From contig CAUYUJ010000664.1 of NCBI GenBank assembly GCA_963575745.1, positions 46,885 to 110,884 on the forward strand: a DNA stretch of 64,000 bases, given 5' to 3'. This DNA comes from Prorocentrum cordatum (Eukaryota; Sar; Dinophyceae; Prorocentrales; Prorocentraceae). Positions within the stretch are counted from its first letter, which is position 1. The number at the start of each line of letters is the position of its first letter. A program made the position numbers and the translations under genes. Below the pieces are notes generated by a model. It was not told the DNA's origin. It did not search any database and was given only the letters and a program-made list of their open reading frames with translations. Shown piece by piece: positions 21,231 to 31,650 of the stretch.

Positions 21231-21266
21231 ATTTGAGCCTTAAGCTTTGAGCCAAAATGGCAACAG
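21231..21266 (-). other. Tandem spliced-leader relics
   Basis: The minus strand of 21247-21266 reads CTGTTGCCATTTTGGCTCAA, matching 18 of the first 20 positions of the known dinoflagellate spliced leader. A second truncated remnant (AAGGCTCAAA) follows at 21233-21242. Leader relics in genomic DNA are the established mark of mRNA copied back into the genome; two in a row mean two rounds. Downstream on the minus strand no long ORF begins at once; the first large coding segment is the RT lead-in at 20711. Confidence 0.85.
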
Positions 21267-21269
21267 AGA

Positions 21270-22675
21270 GAGGGGGTGGAAAGGAGTTAGGAAAGAAGGC
21301 GCGAAGGAGAGTAGAGGTTGAGAAAGAGCAGTAGAAAGAGCGAGGAAAGGAGGAGTGGGGAAGAGGGGGGAGGGCGAGGAAGAGGACCACGGAGGGAGAG
21401 CAGACACGCTCGGTATTGTTTGAACGGTTGCCCCCCCCCCACTGCCGGCACATTCCCCCAGCGGCGCGCGGGTGGAAGGGGGCGGCAAGTCGACGTCGAC
21501 GCCGGTTGCGCCACATTTGTAACAAGGGGTAAGAAGAGGAGGCGGGAAAAGCAGGAGGAGGAGGATGGCGGCGAAGACGATTAGGACGAGCAAGAGGAGG
21601 AGGCAACCCACAATGAGGAGTTGCGAAGTGTTCTCCTGGGCCCCCCGCCGAGAGTTCGCCGCCCTGCCGTCCAGGGCCCGCTCGCAGAGAGGCTCCTCCT
21701 CCCTCCTCCTCCTCCCTCCTCCTCTTTCTCCTCCTCCTCCTCCTCCTCCTCCTCCTCCTCCTCCTCCTCTCCTCCCCCTCCTCCTCCCTCCCCCCCCTCC
21801 TCCTCCCCCCCCCCCCCCCCACCCCCACCCCCCCCCCCTCCTCCTCCTCGTGCTGCGCCGCGCAGCGCGGGCCTCCGATGGCCGCCGCCGCGACGAACCT
21901 CGAGAGGGCCGCGGCCCTCTCCCTGTGCATGCCCGACGTCGGGATCGAAGCGAGGTAGTCGGCATCGGCGCCGACCGCCGCCTTCACGACCTCCTTCGTA
22001 GTAGCCTGGGGGGTGGCAAGGTCGGTACATCGGTGGGCCTCTCTCCCTCTTCACCAGCCCCCATCCCCCCCCTCTCCCTCCCTCTCCCCCCCTCATCCCC
22101 CATTGTCCCTGAACATCCCCAGGGACATCCATCTCGTCATCACCCTCATCATCGAACTGTCGTCATCGTCATTCGTGCCATTGGCGTTGCCACATCGGCA
22201 TCATCATTCAATCAATCGCGGCGTGTCCATCCATACCTCCACCCGCACCGTCATCACCAATACCATCGACAAACTCATCGTCATCATCATGCGGCAATAA
22301 TCACCATCTTCATTGGTAGATTCATCGATGCCTTCCTCATCGCATTCATGAATGCGACGAGGAAGATATCAATGAATGGTCGTCATTGGCATCACTCGTA
22401 TCGTTCGCATTGTCATCTTGCGTATTACCCGTGGCCTCATCGTTGGATCTTCCGCGACCTCCCGCCGTCGGCATGATCATCATCACCACCGCAACCATCC
22501 TTCATGATATGCATCCTCACCTTGTTCATTCCTACTTCTCCTGGTCCTCCTGTCCCTCCTCATCCTCCGTTCTTCCCTTGCCCTCCTCGCTCGTCTATGC
22601 TGTCTCCACGTTGACCTTGCCATCCTTCTCATTGGCATCCTCAGCATTCCACCGCCCCTATTCGTCCCAGGCCTC
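21270..22675. other. No gene; low-complexity C/T- and G-rich DNA
   Basis: Contains (CTC)n and C-rich tracts at about 21705-21850, CATCATCA-type repeats at about 22135-22310 and a G run at 22708-22723. Apparent ORFs are poly-Pro, poly-Arg, poly-Ser or His-rich and follow the repeats. Confidence 0.7.
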
Positions 22676-25153
22676 CTACGGCTGGCTCTTCATTCCCCCC
22701 CGCGTCGGGGGGGGGGGGGGGGGCGGCGATGGGAGGGCGAGGAGCTGGGGGGGGTGGAGGGGCGCAGGTGCATTGGGGAGGAAGAGGAGGAGAGGACTGG
22801 AAGAGGAGGGAGGACGGAGGAGCAGGAGCAGGAGCATGAAGGAGGAGGAGGGGCCGCAGCAGCAGCAGGAAGAGGATTTGTGATTCGCAGCCTTGGCGAT
22901 CGCGCTCGCGCTCACCATCGGGAGCACCACGAAGTGCCCGAGCGACACCACCTTGGAATTCACGGCCTCCACGGGGCAGTAGAGGGGCATCGCGCAGACG
23001 CCAGCTGGCGCGTGGAGCGCTGCTTCACCTGGAGACGGACGAGCATCGATTCTTTCAAGCTGCACTGGGCTTCGTCCGTCTCCATGAACTTCAAGTAGTC
23101 TTTCAGCGAGACCCCGCACGAGAGGACGCTGCTGGCCTGGTGAAGCATCGCGTAGAGGTCCGAGCTCATCGCCACGATCGTGCACTCGAGCCCCATGAGG
23201 GGCATGGAAGATGGCCCCCACCTTGGCGCGTCCACTCTGACCGACACCAGCCACGGCGAGAACCCACCTTTGCAGAAGTCCACGAAGTCGTCGATGCCGA
23301 AATCGGTCTCCGTCTGCACCCAGTCGGCCGCGACGCGGCCCTGGCAGCCCAGCCAGTTCTGGCCCCTCGTCGTGAAGCTGTTGGTGTGGATCTCCACCTT
23401 CGCGTTGATAGCATCAACGTTGGCGTCGATCATTCTGTTGATCATCTTGAGCTCAGCTGAGTCCGAATCGTCCCACAAGATGGCCTTCGCCGCGTCGAAG
23501 CCGCAGTTCTTCTCCACGGTCGCATTGAACAACAGAGGCTTCTTAGCTTTTCCGCCCTTGCTCTTCTCGGTCTCGGCCGTCAGCGACTTGTACTCTGCAT
23601 CGCCCCGCTGGGCGTAGAGCGCCCTGGAGACGTTGTCCGCGAACTCCTTCGAGAAGCTGGCCTTCATGAGCCTCCGCTGAATCTTCACGCGCTTGTTGCA
23701 GTGGCTCATGTACTCGATCGCCCTGCCGTGGCCGCCCTTCTCGGTGAGGTAGCGGAGGCCATCCAACTGCGCGTGCACTTTCTTCTTCGTGTTCTCGATG
23801 GTGGTCATGTTGCCGTGGAGCCTCTCGACGACCTCAGCGAACGTAGTCTTGTTGCAGTCGGCGCCGAGCCTGTCGATATCTTCATTGATGCGCTGCGCCA
23901 GGTCGGTACGTCGGTGATGAGCTTCTCGGTCGGTACGTCGAGGTCACTCTGCGCCACTGTGCCCACGACGTTGCTTGCGGACCTGAGCTGGTGCACTACA
24001 CCTGACCCAGTAGCCATGAAACCCGAGTGCACGTGAGCAGCCATCTCAGACCAGTGCCGCTTCAGCTCCATGAACAAGACGGGCTCCATCTTGCCGATGT
24101 CGTCCTTCACTGGCAACACGCGCTCCCTGGTGGCGTCGTCAATGTTGAGCCCGGCCTTGGGGTTGAACAGCTTCTGCTTGCCGCCCCTCTCCGAAGTCCC
24201 CTTCTTCGACTTCGCGGCCCCCCTGGAAGCGTCTGGAGTTTCAGCCCCGCCAACCGCTTCACGCGGAGATGTTGCCAAACCGAGCGTGGAGGCTGCCAAG
24301 GTGTCGACGCTGCTGCCCCTGGAGCGGGATTCGCCGAAAGTCAAGAAGTGTTCGGATGAGCAGGTATCGGTCGGCACATGCGATGGCCTCCCACGGGTAT
24401 CATCCAACATGCTCGGCGTCTTCGTCATGATGCGCCTGCGCTTCACCTCCGCATCGAGCTCCGACTTCTCCTCGTCCACGGTGAGGGTGGAATGGGACGT
24501 GGTCTCGCCCTTCGACCTCCTGATGCGACCGATGTCCTTGATAGCGATCTTCTGAAAAAACCTGCGTCACACCGCCCACCACAGTCTTCTCATCGCAACG
24601 GCCCCTCTGCTGCTCGTGGATCGCGGCGAACTCAGTGTGGCACTGCTGGTCCGTATTCCTGTGCCAAAAACCCTCGAACGCCATGAATTCAACCAAAGAC
24701 ACGGTGATATCATCATTGATCGCTTTGTCCGTAATTTTCGATTTCACCTCGGTCACGGAGAAGATCTTCTTGGTACTCTCTCTGGCGGTGCCCCTCGCTT
24801 CTTCGAAGGATCGATCCAAGGCTTCACCCGATTTTGCCAAGCTGGACGGTTGTGCCCCAAGTCATGTTCCACTTGCTCGATCACGTGAGGCGGAGCACTC
24901 TCGTGGCAGTAGTTGTGGGCACGCACAGCGTTGAAGCAACGCCCGTGGAGCATCATGTTCCTCCAAGACTTCTGATCCCCATTCTGAATATCCTCATCGC
25001 ACAGGCCGCGCTGGTAGCACGGGAGAGCACTGGAAGCTTCTTCTCCGAAAATGTCCTCGTCTTGCGAGGCCGCCACGGACATGAATCCCGACCTCGCAAA
25101 AAAAGGGCGTGGTTGCGCACTGTGCGCCAGCTCCAATGGAGCCACCAGAAAGG
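22676..25153 (-). pseudogene. Retrocopy of an unknown dinoflagellate gene, frameshifted
   Basis: Starting directly after a spliced-leader relic, protein-like text runs for 2.2 kb with frame changes near 24840, 24555, 23930 and about 22990. Recognisable stretches are EEASSALPCYQRGLCDEDIQ, FNAVRAHNYCHESAPPHVIE, KKIFSVTEVKSKITDKAIND, LNIDDATRERVLPVKDDIGK, EYMSHCNKRVKIQRRLMKAS, FGIDDFVDFCKGGFSPWLVS and VVSLGHFVVLPMVSASAIAK. The change near 24555 is at a T6 run and the one near 23930 at a duplicated GGTCGGTACGTCG. No family is recognised. The protein would be about 750 residues, Lys/Glu-rich with helical parts. Absence of obvious introns plus the leader relic indicate a processed copy. Confidence 0.6.
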
Positions 25154-25166
25154 CTTGAGCCAAAAT
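25154..25166 (-). other. Spliced-leader relic (13 nt)
   Basis: The minus strand reads ATTTTGGCTCAAG, a perfect match to the last 13 bases of the dinoflagellate spliced leader. The reading frame of the gene copy at 22676-25153 follows immediately (LVAPLELAHSAQ). The position at the head of a coding frame makes a chance match unlikely. Confidence 0.75.
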
Positions 25167-25169
25167 TTG

Positions 25170-25856
25170 GGATGTTGGGGGATGGCTCACGATGGAGCTG
25201 GGCCGCTGGATATGTCATTGTGCCAACGTGTTTTGCCTTGGGGGGGGGGGGGGGGGGGGGAGGGGGTGGGGGGGGGGGGGGTCCTCATTGCTTGCGCCCC
25301 CACGCGAATCTTAATCCTTCAGGCTCATTGTTGGCTAAGTTCCCTGTCGACGCCACGGGGTTCCCAAGCCCTCAGGCCCTCGGGCCAACTACTGGCAGGC
25401 ATGGCTTGCGCCGCACGAGATTTCAAACCCTTGATGCTGGCGACTGGTAGGCTTTATGTTGGCGGGTAGTGTTTGAAAGGTTGCTGTGGCTTTGCTGTCT
25501 GGTAGGGTTGCTCCAATGTTTGGTGGGAACGCACTGCTGCTAGAAACTGTTCGGGCGCTGCTGGCCCGCGTTTGGTTTGGGTGATCGTGCTGTCTGGTAG
25601 GGGTCCCGTGCATCAACAGAATGCGCTGACTGGTAGGGATCGTTTGGTTCAGGAGCAGGAGGGAGGGAGAGACACGTTTCCGACCTCAGAGCGAACCTCG
25701 CGATTTCAACGCAGCCTTGACGTGGCCATCAAGCGTCGCCGCGCGACACAACCACAAAGAAGATGAGCTATCACCGATGCCGCTCGATGATGCTGAAGCT
25801 GCAAAAGGACAGATCCGCCGCCAGACGCGGGCTCACGATTGATATCCAATGCGATG
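25170..25856. other. No gene; G run and CTGGTAGGG repeats
   Basis: Holds a nearly pure G tract at 25230-25281 and four copies of CTG(T)CTGGTAGGG between 25436 and 25640, at irregular spacing. Confidence 0.6.
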
Positions 25857-26678
25857 TCACCATGGCTGCGGCGCCGTCAGAGACGAGGACGAGGAACCAC
25901 ACTCCACCTCGAAAGTAACTTTGTAGCTGGTCGTTGACTCTGGAAGCTCGTGGAGCCGCACTGGGAACTTCTCACCAAGCTTGTCGGAGAAGCACTGCTT
26001 GATCCCAGTCGGGACCTCGGACCAGCCGAACCACTGGGAGCTCGCCGTCAACAGAAGCTTGTCCGAGACCGCCTTTGTCCTGACGCAGCGCGGCGGCATG
26101 GGCGGCGACCGCGAGCGCGGAGCGGCCGCAGCAGCACCGCTGGCACCGCTCCTATTAGACCCGCTGCTGCCTGTCATCGGCCGCGGCGGCACTGCTGCAA
26201 CTGCAGCAGCTGCTGATTGGCCGCGGATCCTCCTCGCCGCTTCCTCGCAGGCGACCTTCGCGCGCTGCTGCATTCTGATCAGGTCATCCTGGAGTTCTCT
26301 GGCCTCCTCGGCGAAACTCCTCGTGGCCATCGCTTTCGGGATAGCGACTGGGGCGGCGCCAGCACTGGCTGCTGTGGAGCCTGATGCCGCCGAACTCGCC
26401 GCGGAAGTCCTGGTGGTGGGCGTAGCGTCCTCCGTCCTCGTGAGCTCTGCTCGCTGTTTCTGGCGATGCTTGACCACGTCAGCTGGAACCGTGTCCTCGG
26501 CGGCAACCTGCGAATCCGCCAACGATTCTGCCTGCGTCGCCGCATCCAGGGTGTCACCGTCGCCGCTTGGAAAGAACTCGAGCGCCTCCAGCGGGCCGAA
26601 GTCCTGGGTTGCGGCCTCCTCGCGAACATCAGGCAGAATGAGCGCGGTCGCGTCGACCTTTCTGTCTGGAGGCCCCAT
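25857..26678 (-). CDS. Hypothetical single-exon protein, 273 residues
   Basis: The frame is open for far longer, but upstream codons are low-complexity; the first credible start is the ATG at 26676-26678 (MGPPDRKVDATALILPDVRE). The first third is acidic, the middle is Ala/Ser/Thr-rich with a helical EEARELQDDLIRMQQRAKVA stretch (possible coiled coil, about residues 120-145), and a Ser/Gly/Ala linker with SRSPPMPPR follows. The C-terminus is globular: SDKLLLTASSQWFGWSEVPT, IKQCFSDKLGEKFPVRLHEL, YKVTFEVECG. It is intact and lies 0.7 kb upstream of the retrocopy in the same orientation, as in dinoflagellate unidirectional gene arrays. Family unknown. Confidence 0.6.
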   Translation of the reverse strand: MGPPDRKVDATALILPDVREEAATQDFGPLEALEFFPSGDGDTLDAATQAESLADSQVAAEDTVPADVVKHRQKQRAELTRTEDATPTTRTSAASSAASGSTAASAGAAPVAIPKAMATRSFAEEARELQDDLIRMQQRAKVACEEAARRIRGQSAAAAVAAVPPRPMTGSSGSNRSGASGAAAAAPRSRSPPMPPRCVRTKAVSDKLLLTASSQWFGWSEVPTGIKQCFSDKLGEKFPVRLHELPESTTSYKVTFEVECGSSSSSLTAPQPW

Positions 26679-26699
26679 CGATGAAGTAAACAATAGAAA

Positions 26700-27311
26700 C
26701 GTACTCAGTGACGTGAGTAGCCACAAAAGGTGGCAGCCGCTGATGACCAAAATGGTTACGAGCGACGAGCTTCGGCATCCCCGAAGCAGCAGCAGGAGAG
26801 CGAGGACGAAGAATCGAAGGAGCACGAGAAGAGGAATAAGAAGCAGGGCGATGATGACAAAGAAGAGGCGAAACCTGGAGCAGGAGGAAGGAGGGGTCGA
26901 AGAGGAGGGAAGAGGAGGAGAGGGGATAAGAAGAAAATGGAAAGAGCAGTGGCAACAGTCGCAGGGCGATGGGGGGGGGGAGGAGGAGGACGACGGGGGA
27001 GGCCTTTGGGCCTTTGGGGTCATCTTGGCGGCCTCCTTGGGGTCCTCGTGGCTGTCCTGGGCCGTTGGGGTCGTCGTGGGCTGTCCTGGGGGCCTCTCTG
27101 GACCGACTTCGGCTGTCTTGGGAGAGGGCTCCCAGAGGCAATTGTGGCAGGATGTCTCAGACGAAACGCGTATTGTCGTTTTGCCAAGCGTTCGTAATGT
27201 TCCTCATCCTCCTCGCCTTGCCCCTAATTCTCCTCATCCTCCTCATCCTCGTCCTCATCCTCATCGTCCTCCTCCTCATCCTCCTCCTCCTCATCATCAT
27301 CATCCTTCCCC

Positions 27312-27344
<33 letters not shown>

Positions 27345-27460
27345 CGCTCCTCAAGCTGCAGAACACTGAATGCGACTTGGCCCAAAGTTGTCTCCTGTTT
27401 TTTGGCAGCACTCCCAACGCGAGCGCAAACATTGACCAGAGCATTGGCTCCAGCTGATGC
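26700..27460. other. No gene; low complexity
   Basis: GAG/GGA-rich (26780-26990), then TCCTCAT-type repeats (27195-27310) and a C run at 27315-27343. ORFs here are compositional. Confidence 0.6.
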
Positions 27461-27464
27461 CAAA

Positions 27465-27730
27465 TGGTATGGAACGACTGATGCTGGCAGCCTAGTGATA
27501 TGAAGCGACTGCAGCTGGCAGCCTAAAGATGGAGAGCAGGCAGCCTATCAATGTGAAGCGAGTGCTGTTGGCAAGCACCGTGAGGATCTGAAACGAGTGC
27601 CGTTGGCAAGCACCCGCATGATATGAAACGCTGGTGGCACGGCAAGCGCCACCAATATATGACACGAGTGCTGCAGGCAAGCGCACGCCGATATGAAACG
27701 AATCCTGCAGGCAAGCACTCTATGAACACG
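27465..27730. repeat. About 45-bp tandem repeat
   Basis: Six or so units with the pattern GATATGAAACGAGTGCTG(C)NGGCAAGCACN run head to tail, first with GGCAGCCT then with GGCAAGCA endings. A second short repeat (GGTGCAAACGAGCT, ACTGGACTG) follows at 27740-27880. Confidence 0.7.
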
Positions 27731-27889
27731 CTGCGTTGCTAAAATGCGATGGCTAGCTAGGCTCTGGTGCAAACGAGCTACACTGGACTGGTGCAAACGA
27801 GCTGCAATGGACTGTCGCAAACGATGCGATGGCTAACCTGCCATCTGGCGCGAACGGGCTTCACTGGACTGCGCTGCTATGAATGCAAC

Positions 27890-28449
27890 GTCACGGGCGA
27901 ACCTGACTCAGACGAGCTCGACGCATCCGCCCCCTCATGACGGCGTGGTCGGACATCCTCTGGTGCTGGCTCTGGATCGGCGGTGGATGCTGGAGCTGCT
28001 GCATTTGCTGGGGTTGGTGGCCGCACAGCCAGCAATTCTTCCACGTCGCCAAACGCTCAGAATTCAGCGCGTGCTTCTGGTGGGCGCGGTTTCACCGCCC
28101 TCCATGTTCCGCACACTCTGTTCATTTTGCCAGGTTGTTCGGCTTTGTGTTTCACGACGGACGTTCCCACTTTGGGCAGCATCGCGCGCCCCTTTGCGTT
28201 GAGCTCTGTCATGAACACTGTTCCCAAAGCCTGGAGCATCGCAACTGCCGCGACGAAGTCGGCATCTGTTACCTCCGAAACCTTGCGCGCGAGCTCGTGG
28301 GGCAGGAGAACTTGGTCGGAGCTCATGCGGTATACGTGCGCTTCTGTCTTGCCGTGCAAGCTCTTCCTAGTCCTCGGCATTCCCGTGGATGGAGACACTT
28401 CCAGCTCCGACTGGGCAAATGCTCGAGCCAGAACTGCTACAAAGCAAGG
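27890..28449 (-). pseudogene. Coding fragment with in-frame TGA, unknown family
   Basis: One frame is open from about 28449 to 27890 apart from a TGA at 28057-28059. Text before the stop: VAVLARAFAQSELEVSPSTG, HGKTEAHVYRMSSDQVLLPH, VSEVTDADFVAAVAMLQALG and MLPKVGTSVVKHKAEQPGKM. After it: FGDVEELLAVRPPTPANAAA and an acidic Ser-rich end. A TGA just upstream (near 28450) may mark an exon start, since TCTCAG precedes it. Family not recognised. Confidence 0.45.
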
Positions 28450-28759
28450 TCACTGAGACCCATCCCTTGGGCGACTAGGCTCCTGGGCGCGCCTCCTTGG
28501 GCCCCCGTGGGCCCTCGATGTGATGCTGAGCGGTTCCCTGCTGGCATGCTATCCTCAGCTGGCTATTCTACACTGCGCGTGCAAAGGAACGGGGCCACCG
28601 CCTGTGGCTACTATTTGTTGACTAGCCTGTGTTGTGCGCGAAATGAAACGCGCATATAGCCTAGGAGTTGCTAGTAACACGCGTTAGTGTACATTGCACA
28701 GTTACGAGTTAACACGGCGACAATCGCACTGGAAGCGCCGACAACAGCGCCGCGAAGTG

Positions 28760-28782
28760 CCCCCCCCCCCCCCCCCCCCCCC

Positions 28783-28813
<31 letters not shown>
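28760..28813. repeat. C homopolymer tract
   Basis: Nearly pure C over more than 50 bp with a single A; length is probably unreliable. Confidence 0.8.
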
Positions 28814-28979
28814 TTTCCCCCAAAAAACAAGATAACAAAGTGTTCGATGTCATTTTCAGGTTGCGCGAAACACTCATGTAAACGCTGGGTGCGTCTTTCG
28901 AGCGCATGCCTGCTGAAGCTCGCGCGCGCGAGCTTCCGTAGCGCATGTGCGTTTTGCATGCAGCGCCGCAAAGTTAAAT

Positions 28980-29203
28980 CGAACAACGAATTCAGAAAAC
29001 GCAATGTAAAACTTTTTTTTCTGTGTCAAAGGGGCAATCACGTAACTATATTACAAGCTCAACGTCATGCATCTCGCGCGAGCGGGTTTCATTTGTGCGG
29101 GCGTTTTCTTGCGCGGACAAATTCCTCCAGTTAGTTGGGGAAAAGAAAAAAAACGAATTGCGAAAACCCCATGTAAAATTGCAGTCTCGGTGCGCAATAG
29201 GCG

Positions 29204-29262
<59 letters not shown>

Positions 29263-30850
29263 ACTGGTGTATCAAGAAACAGAAAGCCTGCATTTAGCGC
29301 GCGCAAGTTTAATGTCTGTTTTTTTGCGCACGCGACGTCGCGACGTTAACTAGAAAGAGGCATTGCGAAAACCCAGGGTGCCATGCCATTCCTTAGATGC
29401 CAAAGGGCTCATATCATTTTTGCGTACCTACAAATGCATGCAAAAACAAGTTCGCGCGCGTTTGCGTGATGCGTGCGCGCTTTGTACACAGTGCAATGTT
29501 AAATGGAAAAAAACGATTCACGAAAGCCAACTGTAAAAATGTCATCATCTGCGGATGCAATGAGCAACTACAGGAACGCAGAATGAACGGGCAACGACAG
29601 CAAACTGAAGGCTCCGCGTTCGCCGCTTTAGATCATTTACGCGCGCACTTTCGCATGCACCACCGCGGACTTTAAATTGAAAAGCGAGTCGCGAAAACCC
29701 ATGGTTAAATTATGTCATGCGGATGCAACCGAAGATCACGTGAACGTTGGCGGCGCGCGTGACCTTGAGTTCGCGCGCGTTTCCCCTTCATTCAGCGTTC
29801 ATGTGGGTGCCCATTGCAGCGAGAGAAAGAAAGTTTACACCGGGCGTTCTCGATTTATTTCGACGTTGCATCGAAGCGTTGCAAGCTGAACGGGCATGAA
29901 CTCCGCAAGCGCGCGAGCTGTAGTTTGTATGCGTTTTACGTATGTTACAATGGTATGGCCCCCTTTTGCATTCAGATGGGGAAATTATACATTTGGTTTT
30001 CGCAATGCGTTCTTCAGGGTAATTCGGCGCGCTGCGTGCAGGACTGGATACGCAAATCAACTTTGCTCGCGCGATAAGCAGATTGAATGGTTTGTGCGAA
30101 TTAACCATCGTTGTAACCGTGCCTCTTGCAAAGCGAGATTGAAAGTTTACATTGGGCGTTCGCCATTCGTGTTTCGATTTAACTTAAAGAGTTCCGTCTG
30201 TTTTAAACAAACGCGCAAAGATGTAGCTGGCGCTCGCGAGAGACCTGATTTGCAACGCAGCAGTAGGTCAAAGAGTTGCTCATTTCACCTAGAGACAAGA
30301 CGTTTTACATTGCGGTTTCGAAATTCGTTGTTCGATTTACTTGCGCAGCACTCAATGCGAAGCGCGCGCGCGCCACGCAAGCTCGCGCGCTCGAGGGTTT
30401 GAGCCCGCGTGCGATTGCGAAGGCAAAGTTGGCGCGATCGCCTCTTGCGCCCATGGATTATATACTTTTGGTTCTCACTTGCTATTGAATTAAATTTCGC
30501 GGCGCGGTCTGCGAACCGCCCGCGCGCCACTTGCGCTCGCGCGCACAAAGTCGAGCCCGCGCGCTTTCACGCAGCCGACGCTCTGGCGCCAGCATCTCGC
30601 ACCCAGAGACAGATGTTAACACTGGACTGCCACAGTGCGCTTGTCAGTTTGATTTCGCACCGAGGCATGCGAAAACGCATGCAACATTGATGAATGTCGC
30701 AAGCGCGACCGCAAGTTTGCGTCAAGGCCATGGCCATGCCCGCGCACGTGCCAGTCTTCGCGTGCACGCGCGCCCGCCTTTCCCAATGACGCCCGCACTC
30801 AGAGAATGAAAGTTCACACTTGTGTTTCGCGGTTTGGTTTTTCGAATTAA
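28980..30850. repeat. Satellite array in head-to-head inverted orientation
   Basis: Units with a core like ACGAATTGCGAAAACCC then ATGTAAAA recur near 28985, 29150, 29355, 29510 and 29685. From about 29830 the same core appears reverse-complemented (TTTACATTGGG, TTTCGCAATTCGTT, CGATTTAACTT) near 29830, 29985, 30140, 30300, 30465 and 30810. Spacing is about 155-205 bp. Between cores lie CG-dinucleotide runs (CGCGCG). No coding potential is supported. Confidence 0.65.
29207..29260. repeat. (AT)27 microsatellite
   Basis: Uninterrupted AT dinucleotide repeat of 54 bp inside the inverted satellite array. Confidence 0.95.
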
Positions 30851-31487
30851 CTTCGCGGCGCCGCACTCGACCGCGGGGGGCGCCCCCCTCCCCCCGCCCC
30901 GCCCCGGGCCCCGCAAGCCCGCGCGCGCGAGCGCGCGCGCGCTGCGCGCCGCGCGCGTTTGCCCAAATTCGCAACCGACGCGGCATCCGCTGTGCGAGAG
31001 CGATAGATATGGCCATCGGATGTTCCAGTTGGAATGCCGATCCAGGATCGCTCAGGTTCGCATGAGGCCGCGCGCGACTGGCGCGGTGCGCGCGCCCATG
31101 CACGCGCGGATGCGCTGCGCGTAGTGCGCGACGCGCGGCGCGCCGAAGCTGCGGCGCGCCGCGCAAACCCTGGCGAGTTCGCAACGTCATCGGCAATCGC
31201 AGCGTGCAAGCTAATTATTTGCCTGCAACGCTGCGACGCGGCGACCATTTCGTGCGGGCCATGGCGATGGCGCGCGGGCGCGGAGTAACGCGCGCGCCAC
31301 GCTGGTTACGCGCAGCAATTCACGCGCGCGCCGCGCGCATGCATGAACATGACGACCCAGTACGACCAGCATGGCGTGGCATTGCTGTCGTTTGCGCATG
31401 CAGTGCCCCGCCCGCACGCAACACCATGCAAGCTTGTTGTGGAAGTGTTGCTTTTCATTGCTTATGTCGGTTGATGAAGTTTATGCG

Positions 31488-31650
31488 AACCTCTGTGGCT
31501 TATGCTTAGTTTATGCTTAGTTTATGCTTAGTTTATGCTTAGTTTATGTGAACCCCGTGGTTTATGCTTAGTTTATGCTTAGTTTATGCTTAGTTTGTGC
31601 GAACTCCCTTTGGTTTATGCTTAGTTTATGCTTAGTGTATGCTTAGTTTA
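31488..31650. repeat. 11-bp tandem repeat TTTATGCTTAG
   Basis: About ten copies of TTTATGCTTAG, interrupted by TTTATGTGAACCCCGTGG, TTTGTGCGAACTCCC and TTTATGCGAACCTCC variants. At 31849-31885 the reverse complement of the interrupting form (GGTTCACATAAACCACC) occurs, so the flank has an inverted counterpart. Confidence 0.85.

Noticed and set aside
21208-22476. Several 180-300-codon ORFs
   Set aside because: Poly-Pro, poly-Ser or poly-Arg from C/T- and G-rich repeats.
26690-26740. GCCACCTTTTGTGGCTACTCA (minus strand) as a leader relic before the 273-residue ORF
   Set aside because: Needs two insertions and several mismatches; not better than chance.
29046-29349. ORFs with Tyr-Ile repeats
   Set aside because: Translation of the (AT)27 microsatellite.
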